Positions 11,943 to 24,905 of a stretch of DNA of 64,000 nt are shown here, piece after piece (position 1 is the stretch's first letter; every line of letters starts with the position of its first letter). The notes under the pieces were generated by a model. It was not told the origin of the DNA, made no database searches, and saw only the letters and a list, made by a program, of their open reading frames with translations. Source of the DNA: Lantana camara (taxonomy: Eukaryota; Streptophyta; Magnoliopsida; Lamiales; Verbenaceae); NCBI GenBank assembly GCA_037501455.1, contig CM074856.1:17009001-17073000 (forward strand), in the 5' to 3' direction. Made by a program: the position numbers and the translations under genes.

Positions 11943-14900
11943 ATGGTGACGGCGACAAGGTCAGGAGCGGTAGGAAGTAAAGGTGCTCGTTCCCCTGTCA
12001 ACGAAGAGAATACAGGGAACGACGCCGCCGCTGTCGGTACGCCGCCTCCACTCACCGGAAATACTGAGGTCGCCGCTGCAACTCTCCCCCCCAGAGGAAA
12101 CGAAGCAGGAGGATCTGGCTCGAATCCTCCTCCCCCAACCTTCACCCAAAACGTTCAAACCTCTCATCACGGCATGTACTCCATGGCCATGCCCCCGCCG
12201 GGATACGTCCATATGCAACCGGGAATGATGCCCGGAATGGTGCCCATGGTCCAGCCATATCCAGTGGGTACACTAAATCTCCCACTGTCACTACCAAGAG
12301 AAATACAAGGGGTGGAAATGCCCCAGGTAACAACCCAGCAGCTCCAGGCTCTTTACGCACAGTGTGAAGGGCAGGCGGTACAGAACGCCTGGGAGCACTT
12401 CACTGCCGCCTATTTTCCCTCTTTGGCAGGAGCTCGAGCGGCTCCGCCCTTGGGCGGGCTCCCTGCACATCCCTTGACGATGGCCCAAAATGCGTTAAGG
12501 GCCCAGCAACCTCACCCTCCCCCGCTTCAAGAAAATGAGGCCGCTCCGAGGGTCCAGCAAGGGCAGCAGCCAGCGGGAAACGAGAGAGCCCCTCAAAATG
12601 AAGGGGCTGGAAACAACGACGAGGTCCAGTCGAGGGCCACAGAGAGGGCAAACCGCAGAAATGTCGGTGACCCTCAGCTTGCAGCAGTACAAGACCAAAT
12701 TCGAGGGCTCCAGAACGTGGTGGAGCAGCTCTCTCGAGCACGGTCTCACGCCTCTCGCGATGGGGGCGAGAGGTCCAAGGCCAGAGACGCTCGCCGACCA
12801 CGTAGCCCCATTTCCCGGCGCAGGAGGGAAGCCAGCTATGAGGATCCCGATGACCGGGATTATAGGATCATGACTGGCGACTCGCCCCTCATTGAGGAGG
12901 TACTGATGACTCGAGCAGGGAAGGGCAAAATCCCCTCGTCTGTCAATAGGTACGATGGAACCACTGATCCAGCCGAGCACCTGGATCACTTTGTACATTT
13001 GATGCATTTATATGATCACCCCAACAACTATTGGGCCAAAGTGTTCGTCACTTCCCTCACTGGAATGGCTCAAGACTGGTACAAAAAACTCCCCCCGCGC
13101 TCGATTCGGGGGTATTATGACTTAACAGATGCCTTCGTCAGCCACTTCAACTCCTTAAAAGCACCGGCCCCAGCCACAACAGCCCTGTACAGCTTGGTCC
13201 AGGGGCCGAATGAGACCCTTCGGTCTTTCATGGGAAGGTTCAACAAGGAGATCTTGTTAGTGGAGAAGCCCTCGATGGATTTCTTGAGGCATGTTCTTTT
13301 CGGAGCTATAAACATGAAGCACTACGTCAGCAAAGAATTTGTGGAAGAAGTGGCCAAGAAAAAGCCCCGCTCGTTGATGGAAATAAGGGACATCGCTGAC
13401 TCATTTTTCACCCTCGAAGATATGTACCTTGCGAGGGACCAAAAAATGGCGAACGCCCCTCACACCAACAGATCCTTTGAGGACAGAGGAGATTCAACCA
13501 GAGGCCGCCGCCGCAGCCCTATCCCTGCTCGCTGGAACTCTCCCCCTCGGAAATTCGAGCGAGTCCCTCTCAACCGCCCTATAGCTGAAGTGTATGCTAT
13601 GGCGGACAAAAAGCTGTTCAAAAGGCCGTCGAAGCTAAGGGAAACCGAGGCCCAGAATCATTCGGGAAAATATTGCGCTTTCCACAAGCAGAAAGGGCAT
13701 GATACCAACAAGTGTCGCCAACTCGAGAGTGAGATTCAGAGGCTTATTGCCGGAGGGCACCTCAAGGAGTTCGTGAAAGTGCTAGAAAGATACGACGAAC
13801 ACTGTGCTGAACGAGCGCGTATTAGAGGGAGAAGTCGTTCGCGCTCACGCAGCCCCCGTCACCGTCACACCGAGCCCAGTGACCGTGGGAAAGGGAAGGC
13901 ATCGGACGTGGAAAACCAGCCCTTCGCGGTTATTCACATGATTGCCGGTGGACCCTCGGGGGGTGATTCCAACGCTTCCCGACGTCGCTACATTCGGAGT
14001 TATGACCAAAGATCTTCTCAGCCCTGCCCGGTGCTCTCTGTTGATAAGTCGTCACGCTCGGAGAAGGATGAGAGCGTAGGTTTTACAAAGAAAGACTTAG
14101 AGCACATTGTAACACCCCATGGGGTCGGTGAAACCTCTGACTGCCCCATGGTGGTTAGCTTAGACGTTCACAATCATGTTGTAAAGAGGGTCTTGATTGA
14201 TAGTGGAAGCTCCGTAAATGTTTTACCTTACTCCACGTTCCAGAAGATGAACATCACAAACATCCCGCTCGAACCTCTTAGAACAGCCCTTGTCGGCTTT
14301 GGGGGTTCCGAAATCGTCCCTCGCGGACAAATTCGCTTGGCCACCTCTTTCGGTCGCGCCCCACAGCGAAAGACTTTAAATGTTCTTTATGTGGTGGTCG
14401 AAGTGGACCTACCATACAACATCATCATTGGGCGCCCAGCCCTCGTCGACTTCAAAGCGGTAATTTCCACCTATCATCAAAAAGTCAAGTTTCCCACTCC
14501 CGAGGGAACTGGAGAAGTATTGTGCAATGTAAAGGAAGCTTGGGAATGCTACGTACTTTCTCTTCGAAGCCACAAGCCCAAACAACCTACCCAGGCGGGC
14601 TCCACCAAAAAGTCCGTTGACTTCCCCAAGCTGGATGAAGATGGCCCCGAGCGCAAGAGGGCCAAGCTCTATAAGAAGAAGAATAAGAAGAAAGCCACGG
14701 ACAAACCCGAGGGTGCTGGAAACTCACCCCTTGGAGAGGTTGGGGCTTCCTCCTCGGAGGACGAGGACCCTACACCCTCGGGAGGTACCAACGAGAGGGT
14801 CACAGGAAAGAAACGGGCGCTCGAACTGCCGAGGCCTGAGATAAGAGTGGAACCTACAGAAAACTTCCTGACCATCGAATTGGAGCCGGGGAATCCAGAT

Positions 14901-17900
14901 AAGACCACGCAAATAGGTTCCAGCCTCGACGGTCCCTCTCAGATTATGATGATTGAGTTCTTGCGGGAAAATATTGATATCTTTGCTTGGAAGGCTTCCG
15001 ACCTCACCGGCATAGATCCGAGCGTTATTGTCCACCGGCTGAACGTGGATCTAGCCTTCAAACCTATAAAGCCGAAAAAGAGGGATGTCCACGGATTCCG
15101 AAAGCAGGTCATAGAAGAAGAAGTCAATAAACTGCTTGACGCTCAGTACATAGAAGAAATTTTATATCCCGAATGGCTTTGCAATGTGGTGCTCGTTCCG
15201 AAGAGCGCCAACAAGTGGCGTATGTGCAACGACTTCACGAACCTTAACAAGGCATGTCCCAAAGATCCGTACCCTCTGCCTAGAATCGATCAGTTGGTAG
15301 ATTCAACCGTCGGATGTGAACTTATGAGCATGATGGATGCTTTCCAAGGATATTATCAGATATTTATGGCTCTTGAGGATCGTCCCAAAACTGCGTTCGT
15401 AGTCCATATGGGTGTCTATTGCTTCAAGGTCATGCCCTTTGGGCTCAAAAATGCCGGAGCGACATATCAGCGCCTCGTCAACAGAATGTTCGAGTGTGAG
15501 ATCGGAAAGTCCATGGAAGTATATGTGGATGACATGATCGTCAAAAGCGAACGCCAACATTCTCATCTAGGAGACCTCAAACGAGCGTTCAATATCCTGC
15601 GGCGTTATGGTATGAAACTGAACCCTTCCAAATGTACATTTGGTGTACGAGGAGGCAAATTTTTGGGATATATGGTCAGCCAACGAGGCATAGAGGCAAA
15701 TCCAGAGAAGATCAAAACGATCCTGGACATACCCTCCCCTCGCAATCTGAGAGAGGTCCAGGTGCTTGTGGGTAAAATCATTTCACTAAATAGGTTCATC
15801 TCCCGCTCAGCGGACCGAAATCTGCCCTTCTTTAAAATTTTGCGTAACGCTCGTAACTTTACTTGGAGCGCGGACTGCGAAAAGGCCCTGCAGGACATGA
15901 AGCAGTATCTTTCGAGCGCGCCTCTGTTGACCAAACCTAACCCGGTGGAGACTTTGTTTATCTATCTGTCAGTTTCCTTGGAGGCCACGAGCGTTGTCCT
16001 AGTGGCCATTCGCGAGCGTAAGCATATGCCGGTGTATTATTTAAGCAAGACTCTACAAGGAGCGGAGAAAAGATATATGGAGATAGAGAAGTTTGCATTC
16101 GCGCTTGTAAATGCCTCTCGGAGGCTAAGACCATATTTTCAAGCGCATTCCATCGTGGTTCTTACAGATTAGCCCCTCAGACAAGTGCTTGCGAAGCCAG
16201 ACGTTTCAGGGAGGTTAATTAAATGGTCAATTGAACTTAGTCAGTTCGACATCGCTTTTGAGCCCCGCACGGCGATACAGGCTCAGACCGTGGCTGACCT
16301 ATTGGTAGAACGTTACAACTTAGATACCGTGCCCTCAACAGAGGATGGTTTATGGCTGTTGCACACCGATGGCTCCTCGACCTCCCAAGGGGGAGAGCCG
16401 GGGTGACCCTCAGAGACCCTCTCGGAGCTGAAGTTGACTATGCGATCAAGCTGGCGTTCCAAGTCACCAACAATGAAGCTGAGTATGAGGCCCTCATCCA
16501 GGGGCTCAGGATTGCACTCCGAAATGGCGCCACTCGGGTCACTGCATATGTTGATTCGCAGTTGATCGCGAGTCAGATTGATGGTTCTTATGAGGCTCGA
16601 GAAGCCACTATGGTGCAGTATCTGGCGAGCGCTAAGGAGGTGATAGCCAAGTTCAAGGAATTCCACCTTTTACAAATCCTGAGGGCAGAAAACGAACATG
16701 CTGACGCTCTTTCGAAATTTGCGTCCGCCCTGGACGGCCACTGCGAACGCGCTGTTACATTTATGAGAACAGAGGAGCCGCTGATAAGTAAAGGCGAACC
16801 TTCGAAAGAAGTGCACATGATTGACCCCTCCGAGCCTTGTTGGCTTGACGAAATTGTCAGATTCCTCCAGGATGGAACCAGCCCGAGCGACAAAGTTGAG
16901 GCTCGGAAGATCAAGAGTAAGGCCCCTCGTTTCTCATTGGATGCCGAGGGTCGATTATTCAAGCGATCCTTCCTGGGCCCACCGCTGAGATGTTTGAGAC
17001 CCTCGCAGGCTAAAGAAGTTTTAGAGCATGTGCACAGTGGAAGTTGTGGGAACCACTCAGGCGGGCGAATCTTGGCAAAGAAAATCTTAAGGAGTGGGTT
17101 CTATTGGCCCTCGGTATTGCAAGATGCCATTAGATATTCCAAGAAATGTCCCAAGTGCCAGTTCCATTCCAACACTCCTCAGTTGCCGGCAGCTCAAATG
17201 ATTCCTATTAATGTTTCATGGCCTTTTGATCAGTGGGGCATTGATATCGTGGGACCTCTCCCAATGGCGGTCGGGCAGAAGAAGTTCGTAATACTTGCTG
17301 TGGATTATTTCACTAAGTGGGCTGAGGCAGAAGCGGTCGCTAAGATAACGTTCAAGGTTGTGAGGGATTTCATTTGGAAAAATATCATCTGCAGATACGG
17401 CATCCCGAGGGTGCTCATCTCAGATAACGGTTCCCAGTTTATCGCTGCTGACACACGGGATTGGTGCTATGAACTAGGGATCGAATAACGATTCACTTCC
17501 GTGGGTCATCCTCAAGCTAATGGTCAAGCTGAAGTGACCAACCGAACCATACTCCAGCATCTGAAAACGATGCTCGAGAGTAAGAAGGGAGAATGGGCTG
17601 AAGAACTTCAGGGAGCTCTGTGGGCGTACCGTACTACTCCGCGAGCGGCACCCGGGGGAACCCCTTATTCCCTCGTGTACGGCTCCGAGGCTATGATACC
17701 TACGGAAATTGCTCAAGAATCCGCACGCGTTGCCTATTTCAAGCCTACTGCCAACGAATCCAATCGAGCGTTCGAGTTAGATTTGTTGGACGAAAGAAGG
17801 AATGTTGTGTGGGCACGTATCCAAAAATACAAAGCGACCGTAGCCCGCCAATACAACAAACGTGTTAGAGAAAGGACTTTCCAACTGGGGGACTTGGTCC

Positions 17901-18070
17901 TCAAAAAAGTTGAAGTTTCCAAACATGTAGGTAAGTTGGACCCTAATTGGGAAGGCCCCTTCAAAGTCATCCAGGTACGAGCAAACAATACCTACCTATT
18001 GGAAACTTTGCAAGGCGAGCGGCTCCCTAGGCCATGGAATGCATGTAACCTTAGAAGGTTCTACGTATAA
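11943..18070 (+). pseudogene. Tat gag-pol polyprotein, interrupted by two stops and one frameshift
   Basis: Starting from ATG 11943, the first open stretch runs to a TAG at 16170. It encodes Gag (retrotrans_gag-like region near 13000-13250; CCHC-like knuckle CAFHKQKGHDTNKC near 13675), an aspartic protease (LIDSGSSVNVLP near 14193), reverse transcriptase (YVDDMIV near 15522) and the start of RNase H. The same frame resumes after the TAG and stops at 16404. The shift falls in a G run near 16390, after which RNase H, the integrase zinc domain (H-H-C-C, near 17030-17160) and the DDE core continue in another frame. A TAA at 17486 interrupts integrase; the rest, including the catalytic E region and a GPF-like C-terminus (EGPFKVIQ), runs to 18070. 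Both stops look like single C-to-T changes of glutamine codons. Confidence 0.93.
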
Positions 18071-19120
18071 ACATCATCTTCTTTGTAAATTGCCCTTCTG
18101 CGGCATTGAGTGCTTCCCTTCGACGGAAAGCGTGTTGTAATCATTTCCAAAAATGCATCCATATAACAGTAAGTATTTAATTCTTTGCTCTTATTATTTG
18201 CTTGCTTTCTTATTTGATCTAATGATTCGAGCGACGAGAGGCCTACTCCGTGTCGAGCATCCTCCACGTCGAACGGCCTACACGACACATCAATCGTCCC
18301 AAAGCTACACTGTCCAGGTGTTGATAATCATCCACCCGGAACAGTTTGAACGATTGGAAAGAGCAAATCCTAAAAATGAGCGTGTCGAACAGCGGGGAGC
18401 ACAATGCTTAACTTACGCCAGCTGAGTGCTCGCCACTCCAGCTCGTGCTCGTAAGAACCCTAATGACCCTCAACTTATTGAGTAAAAACACACTCATAAA
18501 ATAATGGATTTTAACTCAATCCCTTCATGTGCTCCTCGAAATAACGCTAACCCCACGGTTACGCTCGCTTTGATCCCATACTTAGCAAATCCTACTGATG
18601 ATTTCTAAAGTATCTACAACCTAATGGAGCGTTCAAGACGAGGGTGCACATTATGGGGCCAATACTTAGGCGGATCCCCAGAGATTTCCTAAGTTCAAAT
18701 TCGAGCCCCATTACAAAAATGGCCAGGGAAACATCCTCGCGTTCATGTCTACGCCCCTCAAATTGCCAGGTGCTGCCAAGCTTTAAACTGATGACGCATT
18801 GCAATGAACGTCAGGGCACCTCCTAAAGAAAACACCCTCGCGCACAAACAACACTCATTGCAAGCGTTCATACAAAAAGACCAGTTCATACAGGGAAAAA
18901 CGACGAGCGCAATGGAATAACATCATTCACCATTCAAGAAGTATAAGAGAAAGCACTCGAACATCCAAGCGATAAAATAGGAGTTCCAGTATATGAAAAG
19001 GAGCATAAAGGGATCCAAAATGTTCAGAAAGTGACTGAAGGATTAAGTAAAAACAATAATTGTTCATAAATATGACAAGGAATTTAAACCGACAAGGAAA
19101 GGGATCAACATAAGTAGCTT
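18071..19120. other. Spacer between Tat pol and antisense gene
   Basis: No gene seen. It contains GAGCG/CGCTC motifs like those of the LTR and would serve as the shared 3' region of the two converging transcripts. Confidence 0.6.
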
Positions 19121-21989
19121 TCACTGGGCTGGAGCATCGGGCTCAGGAGGAGCGGTTGCGAGGGGAACCGGGGCCAGCACGTTGGCATCAGAAGTTTGGG
19201 CCTCACCATGTTCCTCGGCGTCTGCGGTGTCCATGACGGTGCCCTCGTCTTCTATTTGGATGGGCTCTAGGGCTACAGTGTTGGCTGTAATGAACTCCCT
19301 TTGGAGCGTTTCCACCAACTCCTGGTACTCGGGCTCCGCTAGATTCTCAGTAGGATCATCAGGGACCATGGGCTCGCAGTTTTCGTCCAAGTCCATGCGC
19401 AACCGTGCATCAGTGCGAGCGCTATCCGGAGCCAAGCCTAGTCTGACCATTTGCCCAATGGCTTTGTGGAAGAAACGCCGAGCGTTGTCAAAGCATTGCA
19501 TGTTGGCCGCAAAAACAAAGGCTTTGGAACGCACGAACTTCATCACCGCGTCCCAGGACACCCTCGCTTCCAAGCCCTGTACTTTGCCTCATAAGTCAGC
19601 AAGGGCCTTGTTGGCTACCTCGTTCTGGCGAGTGCTCTCCGCCAGCTGCTCACCCAACTCCCCATTTTGTACCCTCAACTGGTCCCGCTCATCCTTCAAT
19701 TTCCTGTGACGCTTATTTAGGACCAGAAAGGCGTCATCGAACTTCTTCAGGTTTTCCTTCAGCTGAACGTTCTCAAGGTTGGCAGAATTCAGTTGAGCGC
19801 TGACATTGTTGTAATCCTCCTGCAATTAGCCCGGGTCCGTGATGCGCAGCAACTTCTTGTACTTGGCCTTATGCTCAGAAAAGGCTTGCGCTCGCCCTTG
19901 CAAATTTTTCAGCCTCGGGATTACCTCCTGGGAAGCCGTTAACGAGGGTCACTGTCAGAACATAGAAGGAAGAAGGGGGGAATTTTATAAAGAGAAGTAG
20001 AGACCTACCGTCAGAAGGGCATGGCAGGCATCGTCAGCAACACGAGCGGCATCATGCTCGTTCAGTTTGTCATGGTCGGCGGAGAACTGGAGTTTTCCGA
20101 CAATGTCGGAGACCATGTTGACAGAAAAGGCGCTCTTTTTCAACAGGACAGGACCGTCCTTCCTTTGGCGCTTGTACCGAGCGTCACCCCGGCAGCCAAT
20201 TCTCCAGAAATCTTCATCCTCGGAGGAGGATGTGTCGCTACCCTCACCGCGGTGGCCTACAACCACCTCCTTCCCTTTACCGGAGATTGGGATAGAGTCC
20301 GCATCCTCTTCCTTTTGCCTTGGCGCTCAGCCCTAATCCCTTATTGGATGCGGACTAACTCCCCGGATCGGTTGTGGGAAGTGCTGGAGCTAAGTGCTAT
20401 AGGCCCCTCGGGAGCAACTGGAGTAGGGGTAACCTCCCGAGCGCCATCCACGGTGAGATCCTCGACAGGACCAACAACTGGAACCTCGTTTCCAGCACCT
20501 CTGCCTCCATCGCCTCGCCCTTGCCTTCGCCGAATTCCTCTGCCCCTCGACGCAGTTGGGGGTCGCTCTTGCTGCTGCTGTTGTTGTTGCTGAGGGTTAG
20601 CACCAGCTCCCTGAGCACCCAACATGCGGGAAAGGGCTTCAGCATTCATGCCTTGGGATAATATTTGGATGCCTGCAAGTAAAGAGGAACGAGCGTCAGA
20701 AGATTGATTGCTTGGATCGTATATACAAGAATACAACAATCACTGTAAGTTAGAGGACTATTCTAAAGGTTAGAGCTGTTAGTTCCTAGAATCTAACCGT
20801 CGAGGGCCATGATGTCAGCTGGAGGGTTGAGTATCATGTCTGGGGGGCAAGATAAACCATAACGGAACAACACTCCCTCATTCTTCATCAGGGTCTCAGC
20901 CTTAATCCATTTTTTCTCAGCCCTCATCTCGAAGGCTAACCCCTGTGCCCAATCCTCAAAGGCTTTATTCTTCGTTCTTTCCCTAATCAGAGGACTCTCA
21001 CCATGTATCAACCACCCGCGGTGAACCCTGAAAATTCCTCCTGGAGCCCCCACGAAAAAGTACTTCTCCTTCCAATGCTCACCATAGGAAGTAGATGGGG
21101 AATCTATCATCTTAAAGCCTGATTTAGCTTGAGCGTAATAGAATCCATCAGTAGGGGATGAGCGAGTCGAGCGGGCTACCTGTATCAAGCTATCAAAGTT
21201 GATGATCGAGGGCTCGCGACCTAGAGCAACCATCATAATCACGAAGGTATTAATCAGGGCTATGCCGTTCGGCAGAATTTGTGAAGGGCAAAGCCTCAAG
21301 TGATGGTAGATGTTGGCAACGACGGGCGGAATTGGGAACCTCAAGCCCCCAGCAAGGACCGCATCCCAGTAGACCGTCATCATCCCAGGCGGCGGTCGGT
21401 TGGCTCTTTCCCCCTCCTCTGGAAGTCGCATGGGAAATACTGCCTCATCCCAATAAGCATTCGCCCTCAACTCTTCCAAATCGTCGAGCGTCAGAATGCT
21501 TGCAATCTCATCCGGAGATCTGTCAGTCTGATGACGATTATCCTGCCTCACTCGAGTGGCAGGCTCCCTTCCTCTCCTCTGACGCCTTCTGGAAGGTTCA
21601 GCCTCAAATGGACTCCCGGATGGCCCCGCTTCACCATCGGGAGCCATCATGGCCACTGTGATCCTGTGATCTTGGGGTCTCACAGCGCTGTTCAAAACTG
21701 GGAATACTCTCTCCCCCTGTCTCTGCATCTCCATCACGTTGTGCATCTCCTCAAAGAGGTCGTTCATCCCTCCGGGAGCACGCTCGTTCATCCCTTGAAC
21801 GGCGGCGTCCACCTCTTCTTCCCCGGCGTCAGCCGGAGCCTGGGCCACCGAGATCGCCATGGGAATTCCTTCATCTGGGTGCGCCCTAACTAGGGGAACA
21901 ACTATGGGGACATCGCCATGAGGGGAAGAGCTCCCCACCGACATCTCCTCAATCTCCCGTACATAATCATCAGCTTGGTTTCCGGCCAT
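19121..21989 (-). pseudogene. Antisense gene of the Tat element ('putative gypsy type transposon' family), decayed
   Basis: The minus-strand start is ATG 21989. The first exon (to about 20793) encodes 398 aa; a region near residues 220-330 (GGLRFPIPPVVANIYHHLRL, then HWKEKYFFVGAPGG) matches the conserved fold that Pfam calls 'putative gypsy type transposon' (PF04195), as I recall it. An intron is likely: a donor GTTAGA at about 20794, and an acceptor TTTACTTGCAG before 20673. The next exon holds a poly-Q and basic RGRGIRRRQGRG segment and a Ser/Glu-rich part, then a coiled coil (19825-19589), and a C-terminal domain to 19121. In-frame stops lie at about 19827 (TAA) and 19589 (TGA), and the frame is also broken near 20341. 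Antisense genes in this position are known in Grande and other Tat elements; their function is not established. Confidence 0.75.
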
Positions 21990-22277
21990 GTTCAGTTTTC
22001 AACTTTTGGAAACGGGATTTCTGGCAGAGAACTCAAGGAGAGAAAAGAAATTTCTGAAGCAAATGCAATGGCAGGAACTGGCTCTTCACTCAAGGGTTTC
22101 ACTCACTCAACCTAAATCTAAAAGTTAGTATCAGAATATCAAGATTCGTGGAGCTTTACCTAAAGTTGGAAGAATGGAAGCTCGCCGGAGTCTGTAAAAA
22201 TTGCAGAAAATTCTTTGACTGCTTAAAGGCTGGAAGATATCTGAGTGCGTGAAAGAGGTTTCAAAGCTCTATAGGAC

Positions 22278-22290
22278 CCTATTTAAAGGG
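22278..22290 (-). promoter_or_regulatory. Candidate TATA box of the antisense gene
   Basis: On the minus strand CCCTTTAAATAGGG lies about 290 bp upstream of the antisense ATG at 21989. It is the best TATA-like sequence between the 3' LTR and the gene. Confidence 0.45.
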
Positions 22291-22573
22291 GATAATTTAC
22301 ATGATTTAGGGCTGGGAATTCAAAATGCAATCATTTCCCGCCTAGGGAATCCCCCCACTTTTGGTAACCGCCTCACGTCTCCCGGAGTGCACGCGCCCAC
22401 GTTCCCACTCAGCATTAAATGCGGACTTGACAGCATTCAATGTGGTGTCAGTTTGTGTCCGTTACGGAAGGCCAGCGGTCACATCTCTAAGTAAAGGCCT
22501 GACCCTCGGACATTCAAAATTCAAGGCTCCTTCTTTATAAATTCTACAGTACGCTCGAAGCGATACTACAGAA

Positions 22574-22587
22574 TTTGGGGGGCAAAA
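22574..22587 (+). other. Polypurine tract of the Tat element
   Basis: TTTGGGGGGCAAAA immediately precedes the 3' LTR; this G-run type of PPT is typical for Tat elements. Confidence 0.8.
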
Positions 22588-23447
22588 TGATGAGACCTAA
22601 AATCACGCTCGAATCAGAGCCGTCCACGTGTCAGCACATCGCTGGCTAAGGCCAAGACGCTCGCATTGATGGGCTCGTGAGCCTTCCCAGCCCACTCATT
22701 TGCCAGCTAATATAAACCGTCAAGCCTCGGACGACAATTCAGGTAAAGGGCCAGAACCGACGAGTTTGACGCTCGCATCTCGGCCCTCAGGGTTACCCTT
22801 CTCAGGGAAGCACCCACATGGGGGGCCCCATTAATGACGCTCGGGATTTTGGCGCTCAAGAGTCATCTATCATGGGGAGCCCATCTGTGGATTGTTCGAG
22901 CGTCACCAACGCTCGGGAGTGACCCTACTTCTCATGCGACGGATCCTAGCCTTCACAAGTGGGTTTTGGTCCATCATCCCGCGCGACCCTCGCCAACAAC
23001 CTCTGACACAAAGGTAGTGCGCACCATTGTACCTGACACGCCGCCTCCTTTGCAAAAACGTCACTCTCACACCCTCATAGGCTGCCACGTGTTAGGGCAA
23101 CACAGGTTTGGGACCACACGGTCAATTTACCCATTTACCCTCGCCCCTAACATATAAATAAGGGGAGAACACATGCATTCTGCCCCAAGTCATCTTCTTC
23201 ACTAAATACCACACAAACGAACTGGGCATCATCTTTCCTCTGCATCTTCATCTTCTCAAAAGTCTCATATACTCCACCATTTTCTGCACCTTTGCTGCAC
23301 GATTTCTTGGTGTTATCCTAGCTGGAAGAACCCACGCTCATTGGAAACCCAGTTCCTGAGGCTCCTACGCCTGTGATGGTCTTCCCTCCTACATACAAAT
23401 TCTAAAGTGATTGGTGTCTAAATCCTTCACAAGTTTCTGCACCATCA
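22588..23447 (+). repeat. 3' LTR of the Tat element
   Basis: Same 860 bp as the 5' LTR, with about ten substitutions and no indel seen. It is followed by the GATAT duplication. Confidence 0.93.
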
Positions 23448-23533
23448 GATATAAAATAGTAATAATATATTTGTGTATGAAAATATATTATTGCTCAAAA
23501 TAAAAAATTTAAAATATACATTTAATATAAAAC

Positions 23534-23535
<2 letters not shown>

Positions 23536-23577
<42 letters not shown>
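23536..23577. repeat. (TTA)n microsatellite
   Basis: About 14 units of the trinucleotide in the residual Harbinger-like sequence. Confidence 0.9.
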
Positions 23578-23892
23578 TATGAATAATATTAATGAAATAA
23601 GTTTAAAATTTTTGTTTCATTCCTTGCTTTATTACTCGACGTGTTAATCATAGCAATGTCATAATAAAGTCATTTCATTCCTTTGTTCATTCCATTACAA
23701 AGTTCATTCATTTTCTACCTCATTCCATTCATGCATACCAATCATGCCGTTATATCTTAAAGCGTTGGTTGGATAGCTAACCAAGAAATTTAAAATTATT
23801 TCATATCCAAGGTTAAAATTTAAATTTTTAATATTTAATTAAGGAAGAATGATTAGATTCTTCTATTCAATCACATTCTGCATTTAAAATTA

Positions 23893-24292
23893 GAGTGATT
23901 TACATCTGACTACTTTTCATTTAGGCCTAATTACAACGTAATCCATTATTATCGGGAAATTACATTTTAGTCCTTATAGATCTTGTTTGGTCTGAGGTCC
24001 CTTAACGGAATTTGTAAAAGTACACTTATGCCCATAACGATTTTAAGAATGTTACATTGAATATATGACCAAAATTATAAAATCATCCCTAAAATTTACA
24101 AATGTAAACAAAACGATCCCTACAAATTATGAATTTAACAAAAAATCAGGGGTACTTTTGGAATGACATAGTGGAACTCTAGGGACCACAAACGGTTCTC
24201 AAAGTTAGGAACTAAAATGTAATTTTTCGGTAATGATGGATTGCATTGTAATTAAACCTAAATGCAGGTTAGTCAAATTGTAATTATTTCTA
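23893..24292. mobile_element. Inverted-repeat MITE, Mutator-like type
   Basis: The two halves are inverted, about 100 bp each: TTTAGGCCTAATTACAACG with AAATTACATTTTAGTCC on the left, and the diverged complement (GTAATTAAACCTAAATGC) on the right. The word style (TTACATTTTAGTCC) resembles the Mutator-like elements at 5523 and 52631. The exact ends and TSD are unclear. Confidence 0.5.
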
Positions 24293-24874
24293 TAAATTAT
24301 ATATATTTGTTGTCGAAAGACTAATTCATGATATGGTTAGAGATATTAAATATTTTTCACCGTAACCCTTAATAATAAAAACATTTTTTTAGAAAACTGA
24401 TAGAAAAGAAAAGGAATAAAAAACTCTTAAATTTAACTTTTTCGTCCGAAAAATCCCATGGCTTAGTTTTCAATCTCAAGATTTCCCCGTATCTATTTTT
24501 CATTATTATTATTTTTTGGTCTATTGTTCATTTTCATAGGTAGAACTAGGTTAAATTATTAAAGAAAGTTCCTTCTACCAATGGTAGCTATTTTTTATTA
24601 TGAGAATCCAACTCGTTTACTTTGATCATTTTCTTGAAAAATACTACCATAAATTTAAATTTCATAGATTATGTTTTTACATTTAATTATAAGCTAATTT
24701 TATTTACCTATGCTAATTTCTGAATAGAGAATTCTTATGAAAGTTAACTTGAAGATTTCTTATTAAAAAAAAGAACTTGAAATTTTCAATAATTTTGTTT
24801 ATTTAGCTTAATTTTAAATTGTTTAATTATATATCTCATTCATATTATAAACCGAAATTCAACAAAATAGTTTC

Positions 24875-24905
<31 letters not shown>

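Larger units (their letters stand above)
10984..23447 (+). mobile_element. Complete Tat-lineage Ty3/gypsy LTR retrotransposon, 12.46 kb
   Basis: Two LTRs of 860 bp each (10984-11843 and 22588-23447) run TGATGAGACC...CACCATCA and are bounded by the 5 bp duplication GATAT (10979-10983, 23448-23452). Inside, in order: PBS, gag-protease-RT-RNase H-integrase on plus, a noncoding spacer, an antisense gene, and a PPT. Element size, the position of the antisense gene between integrase and 3' LTR, and the gag-pol type fit the Tat clade (Ogre/Grande/Retand group). The LTRs differ at about ten positions by eye, so insertion is recent. Three lesions in pol and several in the antisense gene make it non-autonomous now. 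Confidence 0.93.
3570..23749. mobile_element. Harbinger-like MITE split by two nested LTR insertions
   Basis: The outer ends are inverted: CGACATGATTGATAT...AATGGAATGAGG at 3570 and its reverse complement ending CCAATCATGCCG at 23749. Each end is bounded by TTA, the 3 bp target duplication typical of PIF/Harbinger elements. Removing the LTR insertions (3846-10670 and 10984-23452, each with one TSD copy) leaves about 0.9 kb: 3570-3845, 10671-10983 and 23453-23749. No transposase is visible. A TTA duplication is short and could occur by chance, but the extended terminal match (GAATGGAATGAGG) supports the call. Confidence 0.6.

Noticed and set aside
20341..20739. CAG/CTG-rich poly-Q frame as a stand-alone gene
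   Set aside because: It is an exon of the antisense gene of the Tat element.
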